Program-made: the position numbers and the translations under genes | Part shown: in pieces, positions 1 to 10,299 of the stretch | Layout: each line of letters opens with the position of its first letter | How positions within the stretch are numbered: the stretch's first letter is position 1 | The notes under the pieces: model-generated | Database searches by the model: none | What the model was told of the DNA's origin: nothing | The model's input: the letters and a program-made list of their open reading frames with translations, nothing else | From: Novosphingobium aerophilum | GTDB taxonomy: Bacteria > Pseudomonadota > Alphaproteobacteria > Sphingomonadales > Sphingomonadaceae | Assembly (NCBI RefSeq): GCF_014230305.1 | Contig: NZ_JACLAU010000022.1 | Location: 1 to 58,689 of the forward strand | Reading direction: 5' to 3' | DNA length: 58,689 bases

Positions 1-738
1 AGCCGGCGGCGGCGGAGGCGGCGGGGGCGGAGGCGGCGGCGGCGGGGGCGGCGGCGGGGGCGGCGGCGGCGGAGCCGGCTCGACCGGGGCCGGAGCGCCA
101 CCGAAGTTGTACGCGATGGTCGCCAGCAGCGAGTGCGAGCGGAACCGGGTGCGGACGTTGCGGCCGGCGTTGTTCACCAGATCGTTGCCGTTCTGGTTGA
201 AGAAGCGATACTTCAGACCGACGTCGAAGTGATCGCTGATCGGCGCGCGGATACCAGCGAGGGCCTGCCAGGCGAGACCGGTGTCGCTGTCAACCAGGCT
301 GAGCGACGGGTTCGGGGTGAGCAGCGCATTCTTGACGCGACCCACGCCGATACCGGCACCGATGAAGCCCTGCAGACCATTGTCCGGCCCGAAATCGAGC
401 AGGCCGTTGGTCATGAAGCTCAGCGCCTCGGCGCCGCCGCCGATTTGAGCGCTGGTGTAGCTGATGGCATTGCTGCTGTAGCTGCCTTCTTCGCCGCGGC
501 GATAGCTCGCCTCGGCTTCGAGACGGAACCCGCCGAAGTCGTAGCCGACGATGCCGCCGAAGTCGTAGCCGCCCTTGATCTTCAGGGTGCCGTCGTTGTT
601 CCGGCCGGTCAGGTTGAAGATGTCTTCAGCCTTCATGGCGCCGGCATCGGCTTCGACATACCACTGCTTGTCGCGAGCCTGGGCGGGAGTGACGAGAGCC
701 GCTGCAGCAACGGCGGAAAGCAATGCGAGTTTTTTCAT
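1..738 (-). CDS. OmpA-like outer membrane protein, C-terminus cut off by window edge
   Basis: The reading frame starts at the ATG at 738, behind a GAGGGG ribosome site, and stays open to base 1, so 246 codons are present. It has a signal peptide (MKKLALLSAV..., cleavage after AQA), then an eight-strand-type beta-barrel domain to about residue 220. A polyproline linker encoded by a GGC/GGA-rich tract (bases 1-75 on the plus strand) follows. The peptidoglycan-binding OmpA domain expected next lies outside the window. It is a close paralogue of the complete gene at 20847-21950, sharing residues such as RDKQWYVEADAGA. Expected role: envelope integrity, linking outer membrane to peptidoglycan. Identification is by domain layout and the paralogue. 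Confidence 0.88.
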   Translation of the reverse strand, partial: MKKLALLSAVAAAALVTPAQARDKQWYVEADAGAMKAEDIFNLTGRNNDGTLKIKGGYDFGGIVGYDFGGFRLEAEASYRRGEEGSYSSNAISYTSAQIGGGAEALSFMTNGLLDFGPDNGLQGFIGAGIGVGRVKNALLTPNPSLSLVDSDTGLAWQALAGIRAPISDHFDVGLKYRFFNQNGNDLVNNAGRNVRTRFRSHSLLATIAYNFGGAPAPVEPAPPPPPPPPPPPPPPPPPPPPPPPA

Positions 739-1043
739 GGTCCCCTCATGAGACTAAGGAATCTGGCACCTCACTAGCGGTCCTACAATTTGGTTGCAAT
801 GCCATATGTGTTGCGCATCGGTTCTGAGGCATGTCCAAATGGACACGGCGAGACCAGCAAAAACGATCAGCACGCCGTCATGATTTCGCGGGAACGGCGC
901 TATTCTTGGCTCCTACCCCCCTGGCTCACGGCTCGCACGGATGCCACCAGCCGATCGCGACGCGATCCGTGAATGCAGAATTTACCATGATTGGTACCGG
1001 CAAGTTGCAAAAGCGCAACAGCAGTTCCCGGTCCCTGGGCGGG
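739..1043. other. Intergenic region upstream of the first ompA-like gene
   Basis: These 305 bases lie between the start of the truncated OmpA-like gene (minus strand) and the end of the AraC gene (minus strand). They should hold the ompA promoter. The only clear structure is the palindrome at 832-845. Short frames here have no ribosome site or recognisable product. Confidence 0.5.
832..845. promoter_or_regulatory. Palindrome TGTCCA-AA-TGGACA, possible operator
   Basis: A perfect 6-bp inverted repeat with a 2-bp spacer sits about 95 bp upstream of the OmpA-like start at 738. The AraC-family gene lies just upstream in the same direction. It could bind a dimeric regulator, but nothing in the sequence identifies which one. 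Confidence 0.3.
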
Positions 1044-1988
1044 TTACTCCCAGGGTCGGGGCGCGCCCGGCTCCAGGCGGTTCATCAGTTCGAGCCGCCG
1101 CGCCTGCCGTGATTCGAGCGTGAGGGTCAGGATCGGCTGGGGCCTGGCGACGAACTGGGTCGGCGACATGCCGAACAGGGCGGTGAACTCTCGAATCAGG
1201 TGGCTCTGATCGTAATAGCGCAGCGCCAGTTCCTCGGCCTCGGCCTGGTCGGCCACGCCGCGCAGGTGACTGGCCATGTCCAGCGCCCGCGCCCGGCGCA
1301 GGACCTGCTTGGGCGGCATGCCGAAATCGCGCCGCACGATCCGCTCCAACTGGCGCTGGGTAATGCCGCACTCCTGCGCGAAGTCGGCGACGCTCGCGGC
1401 CGGATCGGTGAAGGCCAGCGCCTCGAAGCGGGCGCTGACCGGATCGGGTCGCTGCACCCCCGGCTCATTGACCACGGCCCGGATCACGCTTTCAAGCTGA
1501 AGCAGCCAGGTTTCGGGGTCGGCCTGCGGGTCCAACTGCGCCAGGGCCTGTTCGCCGGGCAGGCGCAGTTCATCGCAGAACAACAGCTTGTCGACATAAT
1601 CGACCGCGTTGACGCCGCGCACCGCATAGCCGCTGCCGGGACGCAGGGCGAGGCCGATGCTGACGAAGCTGCCCGTCACCGTCACTGGCATGCGCCGCGA
1701 TTGCGGGCCGAAGAACAGCGCCGCCCGGCCATAGGCCTTCGGCCCTTCGGCGGTCTCGGCGGTCCACTGCCCGCGCAACTGGATGCGGATGGTGGCCACA
1801 TCGTTGAACAGGCCGCAGACGGTGTGATGACCCTCGGGCGCTTCGACCACGGTGGCATAGAGCCGGCCGATCCACGGCGCCAGGTCCGGCGCCGGAGCCC
1901 GGTTGTAGGACAAGGGCTGCCCCCCGCGGGTCACCCCATGGGCAGGCGCGATCGCCGTGTCGACTGCCGGGAGTGTCCGTTTGCGCAT
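1044..1988 (-). CDS. AraC-family transcriptional regulator
   Basis: A 314-aa protein. The N-terminal ~150 residues resemble the sensor domain common in AraC proteins of this length. The C-terminal ~110 residues carry two helix-turn-helix units: the first around SVADFAQECGITQRQLERIV, the second ending in YDQSHLIREFTALFGMSPTQF, which matches the AraC signature. It presumably binds DNA and controls nearby or unlinked genes in response to an unknown ligand. The start at 1988 follows a G-rich ribosome site. It stands alone, in the same direction as the OmpA-like gene downstream, with 305 bp between them. Its target is unknown. Confidence 0.88.
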   Translation of the reverse strand: MRKRTLPAVDTAIAPAHGVTRGGQPLSYNRAPAPDLAPWIGRLYATVVEAPEGHHTVCGLFNDVATIRIQLRGQWTAETAEGPKAYGRAALFFGPQSRRMPVTVTGSFVSIGLALRPGSGYAVRGVNAVDYVDKLLFCDELRLPGEQALAQLDPQADPETWLLQLESVIRAVVNEPGVQRPDPVSARFEALAFTDPAASVADFAQECGITQRQLERIVRRDFGMPPKQVLRRARALDMASHLRGVADQAEAEELALRYYDQSHLIREFTALFGMSPTQFVARPQPILTLTLESRQARRLELMNRLEPGAPRPWE

Positions 1989-2155
1989 AGCCCCCCACCA
2001 GGTGCAAGCCCTGCCTGGCTGCGACCCTTACTTTCGATCAGCGCAACCTACCCGCGATAGACCGGCTGACAAGCCCAAACCCGCGGATATCCGCCATTCG
2101 TTGTGGTTAATGGCGCGCTTGACCGCGGACCTGCTGCGGCGGCACAACCGCCCCC

Positions 2156-2938
2156 ATGAAGCTCGACGCCGACATCGCTCTCGCCATCCGCCTCGCCGAG
2201 GCCGCCGGCGCTGCCATCCGCCCCTATTTCCGGACCGAATCGGGGGCCGAACGCAAACCCGACGCCTCGCCGGTGACCCTGGCCGACCGCGCCGCCGAGG
2301 AGGCGATGCGCCGCATCCTGACCGCCGAGGTCCCGCGCGACACGATCATCGGCGAGGAGTTCGGCGCCACGGCCGGGACGTCCGGCCGCAGTTGGGTGCT
2401 CGATCCGATCGACGGCACGGCCGGGTTCCTCGCCGGACGGCCGATCTTCGGCACCCTGATCGCCCTGGTGATCGAAGGCTGGCCGGTGCTGGGGATCATC
2501 GACCAGCCGATCCTGGGCGAACGCTGGATCGGGGCCAGCGGCCGGCCCACGACGCTCAACGGCCGGGAGGTGCGCACCAGAGCGTGCCGGGCCCTGGGCG
2601 ATGCGACGATCGCCACCACCGGGCCGCACTATTTCGACGATCATGACGGCGCCCACTTCATGGCCCTGGCGGCGCGGACCGACCATCGCCGGATGGTCAT
2701 GGGCGGGGACTGCTACAACTACGCGATGCTCGCCAGCGGGCAGGTCGATCTGGTCTGCGAGGCCAATCTCAAGCTGCATGACTGGGCCGCGCTGGTGCCG
2801 GTGGTCGAAGGCGCCGGCGGCACCATGTGCGACTGGACCGGCGAGCCGCTCCACGCCGGATCGAGCGGCCATGTCCTGGCACTGGGCGATCCGGCCCGGC
2901 TGGAGGACGTGGTCGAGGCGCTCGGTTGCAACCACTGA
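2156..2938 (+). CDS. hisN: Histidinol-phosphatase, inositol-monophosphatase family
   Basis: A 260-aa Mg-dependent phosphatase of the IMPase superfamily. Metal-site motifs are in order: GEEFG near residue 66, DPIDGT near 84, and LHDWAALVPVVEGAGG near 210. The segment GGDCYNYAMLASGQVDLV resembles HisN-type histidinol phosphatases more than SuhB, so removal of phosphate from histidinol phosphate in histidine synthesis is the likely role. Inositol monophosphate is an alternative substrate, worth noting because an inositol phosphate synthase lies at 35.8 kb. The gene stands alone; no other his gene is nearby. Confidence 0.82.
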   Translation: MKLDADIALAIRLAEAAGAAIRPYFRTESGAERKPDASPVTLADRAAEEAMRRILTAEVPRDTIIGEEFGATAGTSGRSWVLDPIDGTAGFLAGRPIFGTLIALVIEGWPVLGIIDQPILGERWIGASGRPTTLNGREVRTRACRALGDATIATTGPHYFDDHDGAHFMALAARTDHRRMVMGGDCYNYAMLASGQVDLVCEANLKLHDWAALVPVVEGAGGTMCDWTGEPLHAGSSGHVLALGDPARLEDVVEALGCNH

Positions 2939-3105
2939 CCCGGCTGGCCATGCGGCATCCGGGCGAAGCCGTTGGCCCGAAACCCTTGCCTTGTGCTGCG
3001 TTCCCGCCTAAGGGGCCGCCCTTCATTGACACGGAATCGATGGTCCGCCTGGCTATCTAGGGCTGCCATGGCGGATCGGACGTGTCTCGAACCAAGGAGA
3101 CGAAA

Positions 3106-3309
3106 ATGCCCAAGCTCAAGACGAAGAGCGGCGTGAAGAAGCGCTTCAAGCTCACCGCCACCGGCAAGGTGAAGCACGGTGTGGCTGGCAAGCGCCACCG
3201 CCTGATCAGCCACAATGGCAAGTATATCCGCCAGAATCGCGGCACCGACGTGATCTCCGACGCTGACGCGAAGGTGATCAAGAAGTGGGCGCCCTACGGG
3301 CTGAACTGA
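3106..3309 (+). CDS. rpmI: 50S ribosomal protein L35
   Basis: A 67-aa basic protein starting MPKLKTKSG, with the L35 signature [13 protein letters not shown] and the GKRHRL segment. The start at 3106 follows an AAGGAG ribosome site at 3094-3099; an earlier in-frame start 24 bp upstream lacks this support. L35 is part of the large ribosomal subunit. The gene is followed 13 bp later by rplT, the usual rpmI-rplT pair, then pheS-pheT. No infC precedes it in this window. Confidence 0.97.
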   Translation: MPKLKTKSGVKKRFKLTATGKVKHGVAGKRHRLISHNGKYIRQNRGTDVISDADAKVIKKWAPYGLN

Positions 3310-3322
3310 GGAGCGCTGACTT

Positions 3323-3682
3323 ATGAGCCGTATCAAGCGGGGTGTTACCACCCGTGCCAAGCACAAGCGCATTCTGGATCAGGCGAAGGGCTATCGCGGC
3401 CGTCGCAAGAACACGATTCGCGTTGCCCGTCAGGCGGTCGAAAAGGCCGGCCAGTATGCCTACCGCGATCGCAAGGTTAAGAAGCGCAGCTTCCGCGCCC
3501 TGTGGATCCAGCGCATCAACGCGGCGGTCCGGGCCGAGGGCCTGACCTATTCGCAGTTCATCCACGGCACCAAGCTGGCGGGCATCGAGCTCGACCGCAA
3601 GGCCATGGCCGATCTGGCGATGAACGAAGGCGGGGTGTTCAGCGCCGTGATCGCCCAGGCCAAGGCCGCGCTGCCGGCCTGA
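3323..3682 (+). CDS. rplT: 50S ribosomal protein L20
   Basis: A 119-aa basic protein starting [18 protein letters not shown], the typical L20 N-terminus, with the conserved [11 protein letters not shown] segment near residue 60. It binds 23S rRNA early in 50S assembly. It forms a pair with rpmI and ends in a terminator-like hairpin at 3708-3740, so pheS probably has some independent transcription. Length is normal for the family. Confidence 0.97.
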   Translation: MSRIKRGVTTRAKHKRILDQAKGYRGRRKNTIRVARQAVEKAGQYAYRDRKVKKRSFRALWIQRINAAVRAEGLTYSQFIHGTKLAGIELDRKAMADLAMNEGGVFSAVIAQAKAALPA

Positions 3683-3707
3683 GCCCGCGCCAGAGCCACG
3701 AGACCGG

Positions 3708-3740
3708 AAGGGCGCGGGCAGCGATGTCCGCGCCCTTTCT
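3708..3740 (+). terminator. Terminator-like hairpin after rplT
   Basis: AAGGGCGCGG (3708-3717) pairs with CCGCGCCCTT (3728-3737), followed by a short T-rich stretch. It sits 26 bp after the rplT stop. Confidence 0.6.
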
Positions 3741-3826
3741 CATGGGCGGGCGGCGCGGTTGCCCCCCCGCGCCGGACGCACTAAAGGCCCACGCCTGACC
3801 AGGTATCCGCAAGAGATGGGAACCCC

Positions 3827-4939
3827 GTGAACACCGCAGCAACCGGACAGGACGCGCTGGCGCAGATCGCCGCCGCCGAGGACCTAGACAGCGTCGAACG
3901 GCTGCGTGTCGCCTTCCTGGGCAAGCAGGGGTCGATTTCCGGCCTGCTCAAGACGCTGGGTGCGATGAGCCCCGAGGAACGCCAGAGCGTCGGCCCGCAG
4001 ATTCACGCCCTGCGCGAGAGCGTCACCACGGCGCTGGCCGAACGCAAGGCCGCGCTGGAGAGCGCCGCGCTCGAGGCCCGGCTCGCCGCCGAGACGGTCG
4101 ACCTGACCCTGCCCGCGCCCGAGGCGCCGCGCGGCACGGTCCACCCGGTCAGCCAGGTCATGGACGAACTGGCCGAGATCTTCGCCGACCTGGGCTTCGC
4201 CGTGGCGACCGGGCCCGAGATCGAGGACGACTGGCACAACTTCACCGCGCTCAACATGCCGGAAAGCCATCCGGCGCGGGCGATGCATGACACCTTCTAC
4301 TTCCCCGACGCCTCGCCCGCCGGCGGGAAGATGCTGCTGCGCACCCACACCTCGCCGGTGCAGATCCGGTCGATGCTGCAGCATGGCGCCCCGCTGCGGA
4401 TCATCGCCCCAGGCCGCGTCTACCGCTCGGACAGCGACGCCACCCACACCCCGATGTTCCACCAGGTGGAAGGCATCGTGATCGACAAGGGGATCCACCT
4501 CGGCCACCTGAAGTGGACGCTGGAGACCTTCCTCAAGGCCTTCTTCGAGCGCGACGATATCGTCCTGCGCCTGCGCCCCAGCTACTTCCCCTTCACCGAG
4601 CCATCGGTCGAGGTCGACGTGGGCTTCGCGCTGCTCAGCGGGCCGGACGGCAAGAGTCGGCGGGTGCTGGGCGGTTCGGGCGATGCCCCCGGCCACGGCT
4701 GGATGGAGCTGCTCGGCAGCGGGATGGTCAACCGCAAGGTGATCGAATTCGGCGGGCTCGACCCGGACGAATGGCAGGGCTTCGCCTTCGGCATCGGCGT
4801 CGATCGGCTCGCCATGCTCAAGTACGGCATGGACGATCTGCGCGCCTTCTTCGACGGCGACCAGCGCTGGCTGGCGCACTACGGTTTCTCCGCGCTCGAC
4901 GTGCCGACCCTGTCGGGCGGCGTCGGCACTCCGGCGTAA
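3827..4939 (+). CDS. pheS: Phenylalanine-tRNA ligase alpha subunit
   Basis: A 370-aa catalytic subunit of class II phenylalanyl-tRNA synthetase, which charges tRNA-Phe as an alpha2beta2 complex with PheT. An N-terminal coiled-coil tRNA-contacting region of about 90 residues is followed by the class II core. Visible motifs are the motif 2 segment around [21 protein letters not shown] and the motif 3 segment [20 protein letters not shown] near the C-terminus. The gene ends 13 bp before pheT, so the two are co-transcribed. Length is normal. Confidence 0.97.
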   Translation: MNTAATGQDALAQIAAAEDLDSVERLRVAFLGKQGSISGLLKTLGAMSPEERQSVGPQIHALRESVTTALAERKAALESAALEARLAAETVDLTLPAPEAPRGTVHPVSQVMDELAEIFADLGFAVATGPEIEDDWHNFTALNMPESHPARAMHDTFYFPDASPAGGKMLLRTHTSPVQIRSMLQHGAPLRIIAPGRVYRSDSDATHTPMFHQVEGIVIDKGIHLGHLKWTLETFLKAFFERDDIVLRLRPSYFPFTEPSVEVDVGFALLSGPDGKSRRVLGGSGDAPGHGWMELLGSGMVNRKVIEFGGLDPDEWQGFAFGIGVDRLAMLKYGMDDLRAFFDGDQRWLAHYGFSALDVPTLSGGVGTPA

Positions 4940-4952
4940 GGAGCAAGGTTTC

Positions 4953-7445
4953 ATGAAGTTCTCGCTCACCTGGCTCAAGGACTACCTCGATACCGAGGCT
5001 TCCGTTGCCGAGATCGCCGCCGCGCTGAACGCCATCGGGCTGGAAGTGGAGGGGATCGAGGATCCCGCCGCGAAGCTGGCCGGCTTCCGCGTCGCCAGGG
5101 TGCTCACCGCCGCGCCGCACCCCAATGCCGACAAGCTGCAGGTGCTGACCGTCGACACCGGGGAAGGCGATCCGCTGCAGGTGGTCTGCGGCGCGCCCAA
5201 TGCCCGCGCCGGTCTGGTCGGCGTGCTCGGCCTGCCGGGCGCGACCGTGCCGGTGAACGGCATGGTGCTGAAGGTTGCCGCGGTGCGTGGGGTCGAATCC
5301 AACGGGATGATGTGCTCGACCCGCGAGCTGGAGCTGGGCGAGGATCACGACGGGATCATCGAACTGCCCGCGGACGCCCCGATCGGCACACCCTTCGCCC
5401 AATACCATGGCGCCGATCCGGTGTTCGACGTGGCGATCACCCCCAACCGGCCCGACTGCATGGGCGTCTACGGCATCGCCCGCGACCTCGCGGCGGCGGG
5501 GCTTGGGGCGCTGCGGTCGGTCGAGGTCGGTGCGCGGGCTTCGACAGGCTCAGCCCGAGCGGGTCTGGGGATTGAAACAAACACAACCTCCGCTCAGCCT
5601 GAGCCTGTCGAAGGCCACGCGCCAAGCTTCCCCTGCCCCACCGAGATCCGCACCGACGATCCCGAAGGCTGCCCCGCCTTCCATGGCCGCGTCATCAAGG
5701 GCGTGACCAACGGCCCCTCGCCGCAGTGGCTGCAGGACCGGCTGAAGAGCGCGGGGCAGCGCCCGATCTCGGCGCTGGTCGATCTGACCAACTACGTGAT
5801 GCTGGGCTTCGGCCGCCCGGCCCATGCCTATGACCTCGCGAAGCTCACCGGCGCGGTCGTCGCCCGCCGTGCGCGCGAGGGCGAGACCTGCCTGGCGCTC
5901 AATGGCAAGACCTATGCCCTCACCCCCGAGATGACCGTGATCGCCGACGCGGCCGGGGTGCACGACATCGCCGGGATCATGGGCGGCGAGCATTCGGGCT
6001 GTTCGGACACGACCACCGACGTGCTGCTGGAGGTGGCCTATTTCGATCCCGAGCGGATCGGGGCGACGGGCCGCGCACTCAACCTCACCTCGGATGCACG
6101 CAGCCGGTTCGAGCGCGGGGTCGATCCGCTGTTCCTCGATACGGGGTTGGAACTGCTCACCCGGCTGATCCTCGAGACCTGCGGGGGCGAAGCGTCGGAC
6201 GTGGTCCGCGCCGGCACCGCGCCGCGCGACACCGCCGTGGTGGCTTATGACCCCGCGCTGGCCGAGACCCTGGGCGGGGTGGCGATCCCCGCCGGAGAGC
6301 AGCGTCGCATTCTGGAAGCGCTGGGCTTCAGTGTGGGCGAGGACTGGACCGTCACCGCGCCCGGCTGGCGCCCCGACGTGGTCGGCGCGCCCGACCTGGT
6401 CGAGGAGGTTGTCCGGATCTGGGGGCTCGACAACATCGAGTCCGTCCCCCTGCCGCGCGCCGATGGCGTGGCCCGGCCGACCGCGACCCCGGCGCAGAAG
6501 CTGGAACGGCGCGTGCGCCGCGCCGCCGCCGCGCGCGGGCTGAACGAGGCCGTGACCTGGTCCTTCCTGCCGGTGAGCGAGGCGCAGGCCTTTGTCCTTC
6601 GACAGGCCCAGGATGAGCGGGAATCGCCGCTGTGGGTGCTCGACAACCCGATCAGCGAGGACATGAAGGCGATGCGCCCCTCGCTGCTACCCGGGCTGCT
6701 CTCGGCCGCGCGGCGCAATCTTGATCGCGGCGCAGGATCGCTGCGGCTGTTCGAGATCGGCCGCCGCTATCTGCGCGGCGCCGAGGGGACGAGCGACGAG
6801 CGCCTGACGCTGGGCGTGGTGCTGGCTGGCGAGCGCACCGTACGCGGCTGGGCAACGGGCAAGGCCCAGCCCTTCGATGCCTTCGACGCCAAGGCCGAGG
6901 CCCTGGCCCTGCTGGCCGAGGCCGGTGCGCCGGTCGACAACCTGCAGGTCATGGGCGAGGCCGGGCCGCAGTTCCACCCGGGTCAGTCGGCCACGCTGCG
7001 GCTGGGCCCCAAGACCGTGCTCGCCCGCTTCGGCCTGCTCCATCCGGCCACGGCCAGGGCCTTCGACCTGTCCGGTCCGATCGCCGTAGCCGAGCTGTTC
7101 CTGGATGCCATCCCGGCGAAGCGCGGTGCGGTCGGCTTCGCCCGCCCCGGCTACGCCCCGCCGGCGCTGCAGCCCGTGACCCGCGACTTCGCCTTCCTGG
7201 TCGCGGCCGACAAGCCGGCCGGTGACCTGGTCCGTGCGGTCAAGGGGGCCGACAAGGCCAACATCGTCAGCGCGCGCCTGTTCGACGATTTCCGCGGCCA
7301 GGGCGTGCCCGAGGGGCAGAAGTCGCTGGCGGTCGAGGTGACGTTGCAGCCCGTCGAGAAAAGCTATGCCGAGGCCGACCTCAAGGCCATCGCCGACAAG
7401 GTGACGGCGGCGGCGGCCAAGCTTGGAGCCGTGCTGCGCGGCTGA
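4953..7445 (+). CDS. pheT: Phenylalanine-tRNA ligase beta subunit, with in-frame palindromic repeats
   Basis: An 830-aa beta subunit, probably longer than usual for the family (commonly near 800). Domains in order: a tRNA-binding OB fold (about residues 40-150), B3/B4 editing domain, B5 domain, a catalytic-like core, and a C-terminal ferredoxin-fold anticodon-binding domain from about 735. Two repeat elements are translated within it. An inverted pair at 5536-5623 encodes about 29 residues (near 195-224, including RASTGSARAG and QPEPVEGHAP). A single arm at 6594-6621 encodes VLRQAQDERE near residue 548. The frame stays open across both, so the protein is probably functional. The start follows a GGAG ribosome site. 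Confidence 0.96.
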   Translation: MKFSLTWLKDYLDTEASVAEIAAALNAIGLEVEGIEDPAAKLAGFRVARVLTAAPHPNADKLQVLTVDTGEGDPLQVVCGAPNARAGLVGVLGLPGATVPVNGMVLKVAAVRGVESNGMMCSTRELELGEDHDGIIELPADAPIGTPFAQYHGADPVFDVAITPNRPDCMGVYGIARDLAAAGLGALRSVEVGARASTGSARAGLGIETNTTSAQPEPVEGHAPSFPCPTEIRTDDPEGCPAFHGRVIKGVTNGPSPQWLQDRLKSAGQRPISALVDLTNYVMLGFGRPAHAYDLAKLTGAVVARRAREGETCLALNGKTYALTPEMTVIADAAGVHDIAGIMGGEHSGCSDTTTDVLLEVAYFDPERIGATGRALNLTSDARSRFERGVDPLFLDTGLELLTRLILETCGGEASDVVRAGTAPRDTAVVAYDPALAETLGGVAIPAGEQRRILEALGFSVGEDWTVTAPGWRPDVVGAPDLVEEVVRIWGLDNIESVPLPRADGVARPTATPAQKLERRVRRAAAARGLNEAVTWSFLPVSEAQAFVLRQAQDERESPLWVLDNPISEDMKAMRPSLLPGLLSAARRNLDRGAGSLRLFEIGRRYLRGAEGTSDERLTLGVVLAGERTVRGWATGKAQPFDAFDAKAEALALLAEAGAPVDNLQVMGEAGPQFHPGQSATLRLGPKTVLARFGLLHPATARAFDLSGPIAVAELFLDAIPAKRGAVGFARPGYAPPALQPVTRDFAFLVAADKPAGDLVRAVKGADKANIVSARLFDDFRGQGVPEGQKSLAVEVTLQPVEKSYAEADLKAIADKVTAAAAKLGAVLRG
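5536..5623. repeat. Inverted pair of palindromic repeats inside pheT
   Basis: Arm 1 (5536-5562) contains TTCGACAGGCTCAGC. Arm 2 (5590-5623) contains GCTGAGCGG in reverse orientation plus the flank GGCCACGCGCC. The same core and flank recur at 27276-27369 and 58361-58495. The arms face each other across about 27 bp, a REPIN-like layout. The whole unit fits the pheT frame. Confidence 0.85.
6594..6621. repeat. Single palindromic repeat arm inside pheT
   Basis: The segment contains CTTCGACAGGCCCAGGATGA, a variant of the same repeat core, read in frame as LRQAQDERE. It has no partner arm nearby. Confidence 0.75.
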
Positions 7446-7474
7446 GGCCGGTCGCTCTTCACCCTCAAGACGGC

Positions 7475-7606
7475 GTCATCCTGAACGTGTTTCAGGATCC
7501 GTCGGGCGGCGGGGCGCCAGGCTGGGCAAGATCGCGAGACCCGGTCCGAAGCGTGCAAGCTTCGCGCTTGGGGCGACATGGACCCTGACACGAGTTCAGG
7601 GTGACG
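7475..7606. repeat. Repeat pair between pheT and prfC
   Basis: GTCATCCTGAACGTG...TTCAGGATCC (7475-7500) and GACCCTGACACGAGTTCAGG (7580-7599, followed by GTGACG) are two small palindromes about 80 bp apart. A related copy (GGATCCTGAAACGAGTTCAG) is at 52953-52980. They fill most of the 260-bp gap before prfC. Confidence 0.7.
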
Positions 7607-7705
7607 AGAGTTTCGTGCATGGCGGGCGGCCCGGAGTGCCAGTTCCTGGCACCCGCCCTGCCCACCCCCTCGCTTTTCCGTCCGAATCCCCCTAACGGCG
7701 CGGCC

Positions 7706-9247
<1,542 letters not shown>

Positions 9248-9308
9248 GGAGAGCGCAGATGCCCCTCTCCAACTGCGGCTAGGCCGCTGCACGGCCAAGC
9301 CTCCGTAT

Positions 9309-9376
9309 CCTCTCCCCCGCCGGGGGAGAGGATGGCGCAGCTTGTCGCGAAGCGACTGGCGAAGCCTGGAGAGGGG
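9309..9376. repeat. Intergenic repeat with perfect palindrome
   Basis: CCTCTCCCCC-GCC-GGGGGAGAGG (9309-9331) is a perfect stem, followed by GGCGCAGCTTGTCGCGAAG and GGAGAGGGGTGA. This composite resembles a repeat often found between genes in alphaproteobacteria. It may also act as a transcript end for prfC. Confidence 0.65.
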
Positions 9377-9413
9377 TGACGGCCCCGGTCCGCCCACGCT
9401 ACTCTCCCGCCCC

Positions 9414-10130
9414 ATGCAGCTCACCTTCGCCAGCTACAACATCCACAAGGCGGTCGGACTGGACCGCCGGCGCGATCCGGACCGGATCCTGGCGGTGCTG
9501 CGCGAGATCGACGCCGATGTCATCGCGCTGCAGGAGGCGGACCTGCGCTTCGGGCCGCGCACCAGCGTGATTCCACGCCAGACCCTGGACGACTACACGC
9601 CGTGGCGGGCCGTGCCGCTCAACCAGCGGCCCGACAGCATCGGGTGGCATGGCAATGCGCTGCTGGTCCGCCGCGGGATCGAGGTGGTGGACGCGGCGAT
9701 CGTGCCCCTGCCCACGCTGGAGCCACGCGGGGCGGTGCGCGCCGACCTGCTGGCGGGCGGGCGGCGGGTGCGCGTGATCGGCATGCACCTGGACCTCAGC
9801 GGATTGCGACGGCGGCAGCAGTTGCGCACGCTGCTCGGCCATGTCGGGTCCTGCCCCCAGCCCTGCCCGGCCGTGCTGATGGGGGACTTCAACGAGTGGT
9901 CCCGGCATGGCGGCAGCCTGAGGGAATTCGCCGGCCCCGACTGGCAGGTGCTGGCCCCGGGCCGCAGCTTTCCCAGCCGCCGCCCGATCGCGATGCTCGA
10001 CCGGATCGTGGCATCGGGCGAGTGGCAGACGCTGGAGAGCCGGGTCCATCACAGCGCGCTGGCGGCCCGCGCATCGGATCACCTGCCGGTGACCGCGCGC
10101 CTGTTGCTCCCGACCGATACTGCTGCCTGA
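9414..10130 (+). CDS. Endonuclease/exonuclease/phosphatase family protein
   Basis: A 238-aa protein with the EEP (DNase I-like) fold. Motifs: SYNIHKAVG at the N-terminus (metal/catalytic Asn), IALQEAD near residue 40 (catalytic Glu), LMGDFNEW near 155 and a C-terminal SDHLPV with the catalytic Asp-His pair. Such proteins hydrolyse phosphodiester or phosphomonoester bonds in nucleic acids or lipids; the substrate cannot be told from sequence. It resembles the YbhP-type members. The start at 9414 excludes a 24-codon extension that lies in repeat sequence. Confidence 0.85.
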   Translation: MQLTFASYNIHKAVGLDRRRDPDRILAVLREIDADVIALQEADLRFGPRTSVIPRQTLDDYTPWRAVPLNQRPDSIGWHGNALLVRRGIEVVDAAIVPLPTLEPRGAVRADLLAGGRRVRVIGMHLDLSGLRRRQQLRTLLGHVGSCPQPCPAVLMGDFNEWSRHGGSLREFAGPDWQVLAPGRSFPSRRPIAMLDRIVASGEWQTLESRVHHSALAARASDHLPVTARLLLPTDTAA

Positions 10131-10234
10131 ATTTTAGGCAGGCTGCACAGGATTCGAGCGCGACGGGGCGGAACGACTCGGCCGCGCCCTCACGCCCGTT
10201 TGGAACTTGGCAAGGATTCCAAGCAAACGGTAAA

Positions 10235-10251
10235 TTGGCACGGGCCTTGCT
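10235..10251 (+). promoter_or_regulatory. Sigma-54 (RpoN) promoter for glnK-amtB
   Basis: TTGGCACGGGCCTTGCT matches the -24/-12 consensus (TGGCACG-N4-TTGCW) exactly, with GG at 10237-10238 and GC at 10249-10250 at the required 12-bp phase. It lies about 50 bp upstream of glnK. Activation by NtrC under nitrogen limitation is expected; I did not identify a convincing NtrC box. Confidence 0.9.
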
Positions 10252-10299
10252 GTAGGGGTTTTGCCGGCGACGGGACCGGTAGGCTTCCAGGGGGCACCG

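Noticed and set aside
1..75. GGC/GGA-rich tract, considered as a regulatory or CRISPR-like repeat
   Set aside because: It encodes the polyproline linker of the OmpA-like protein on the other strand, as does the tract near 21.2 kb.
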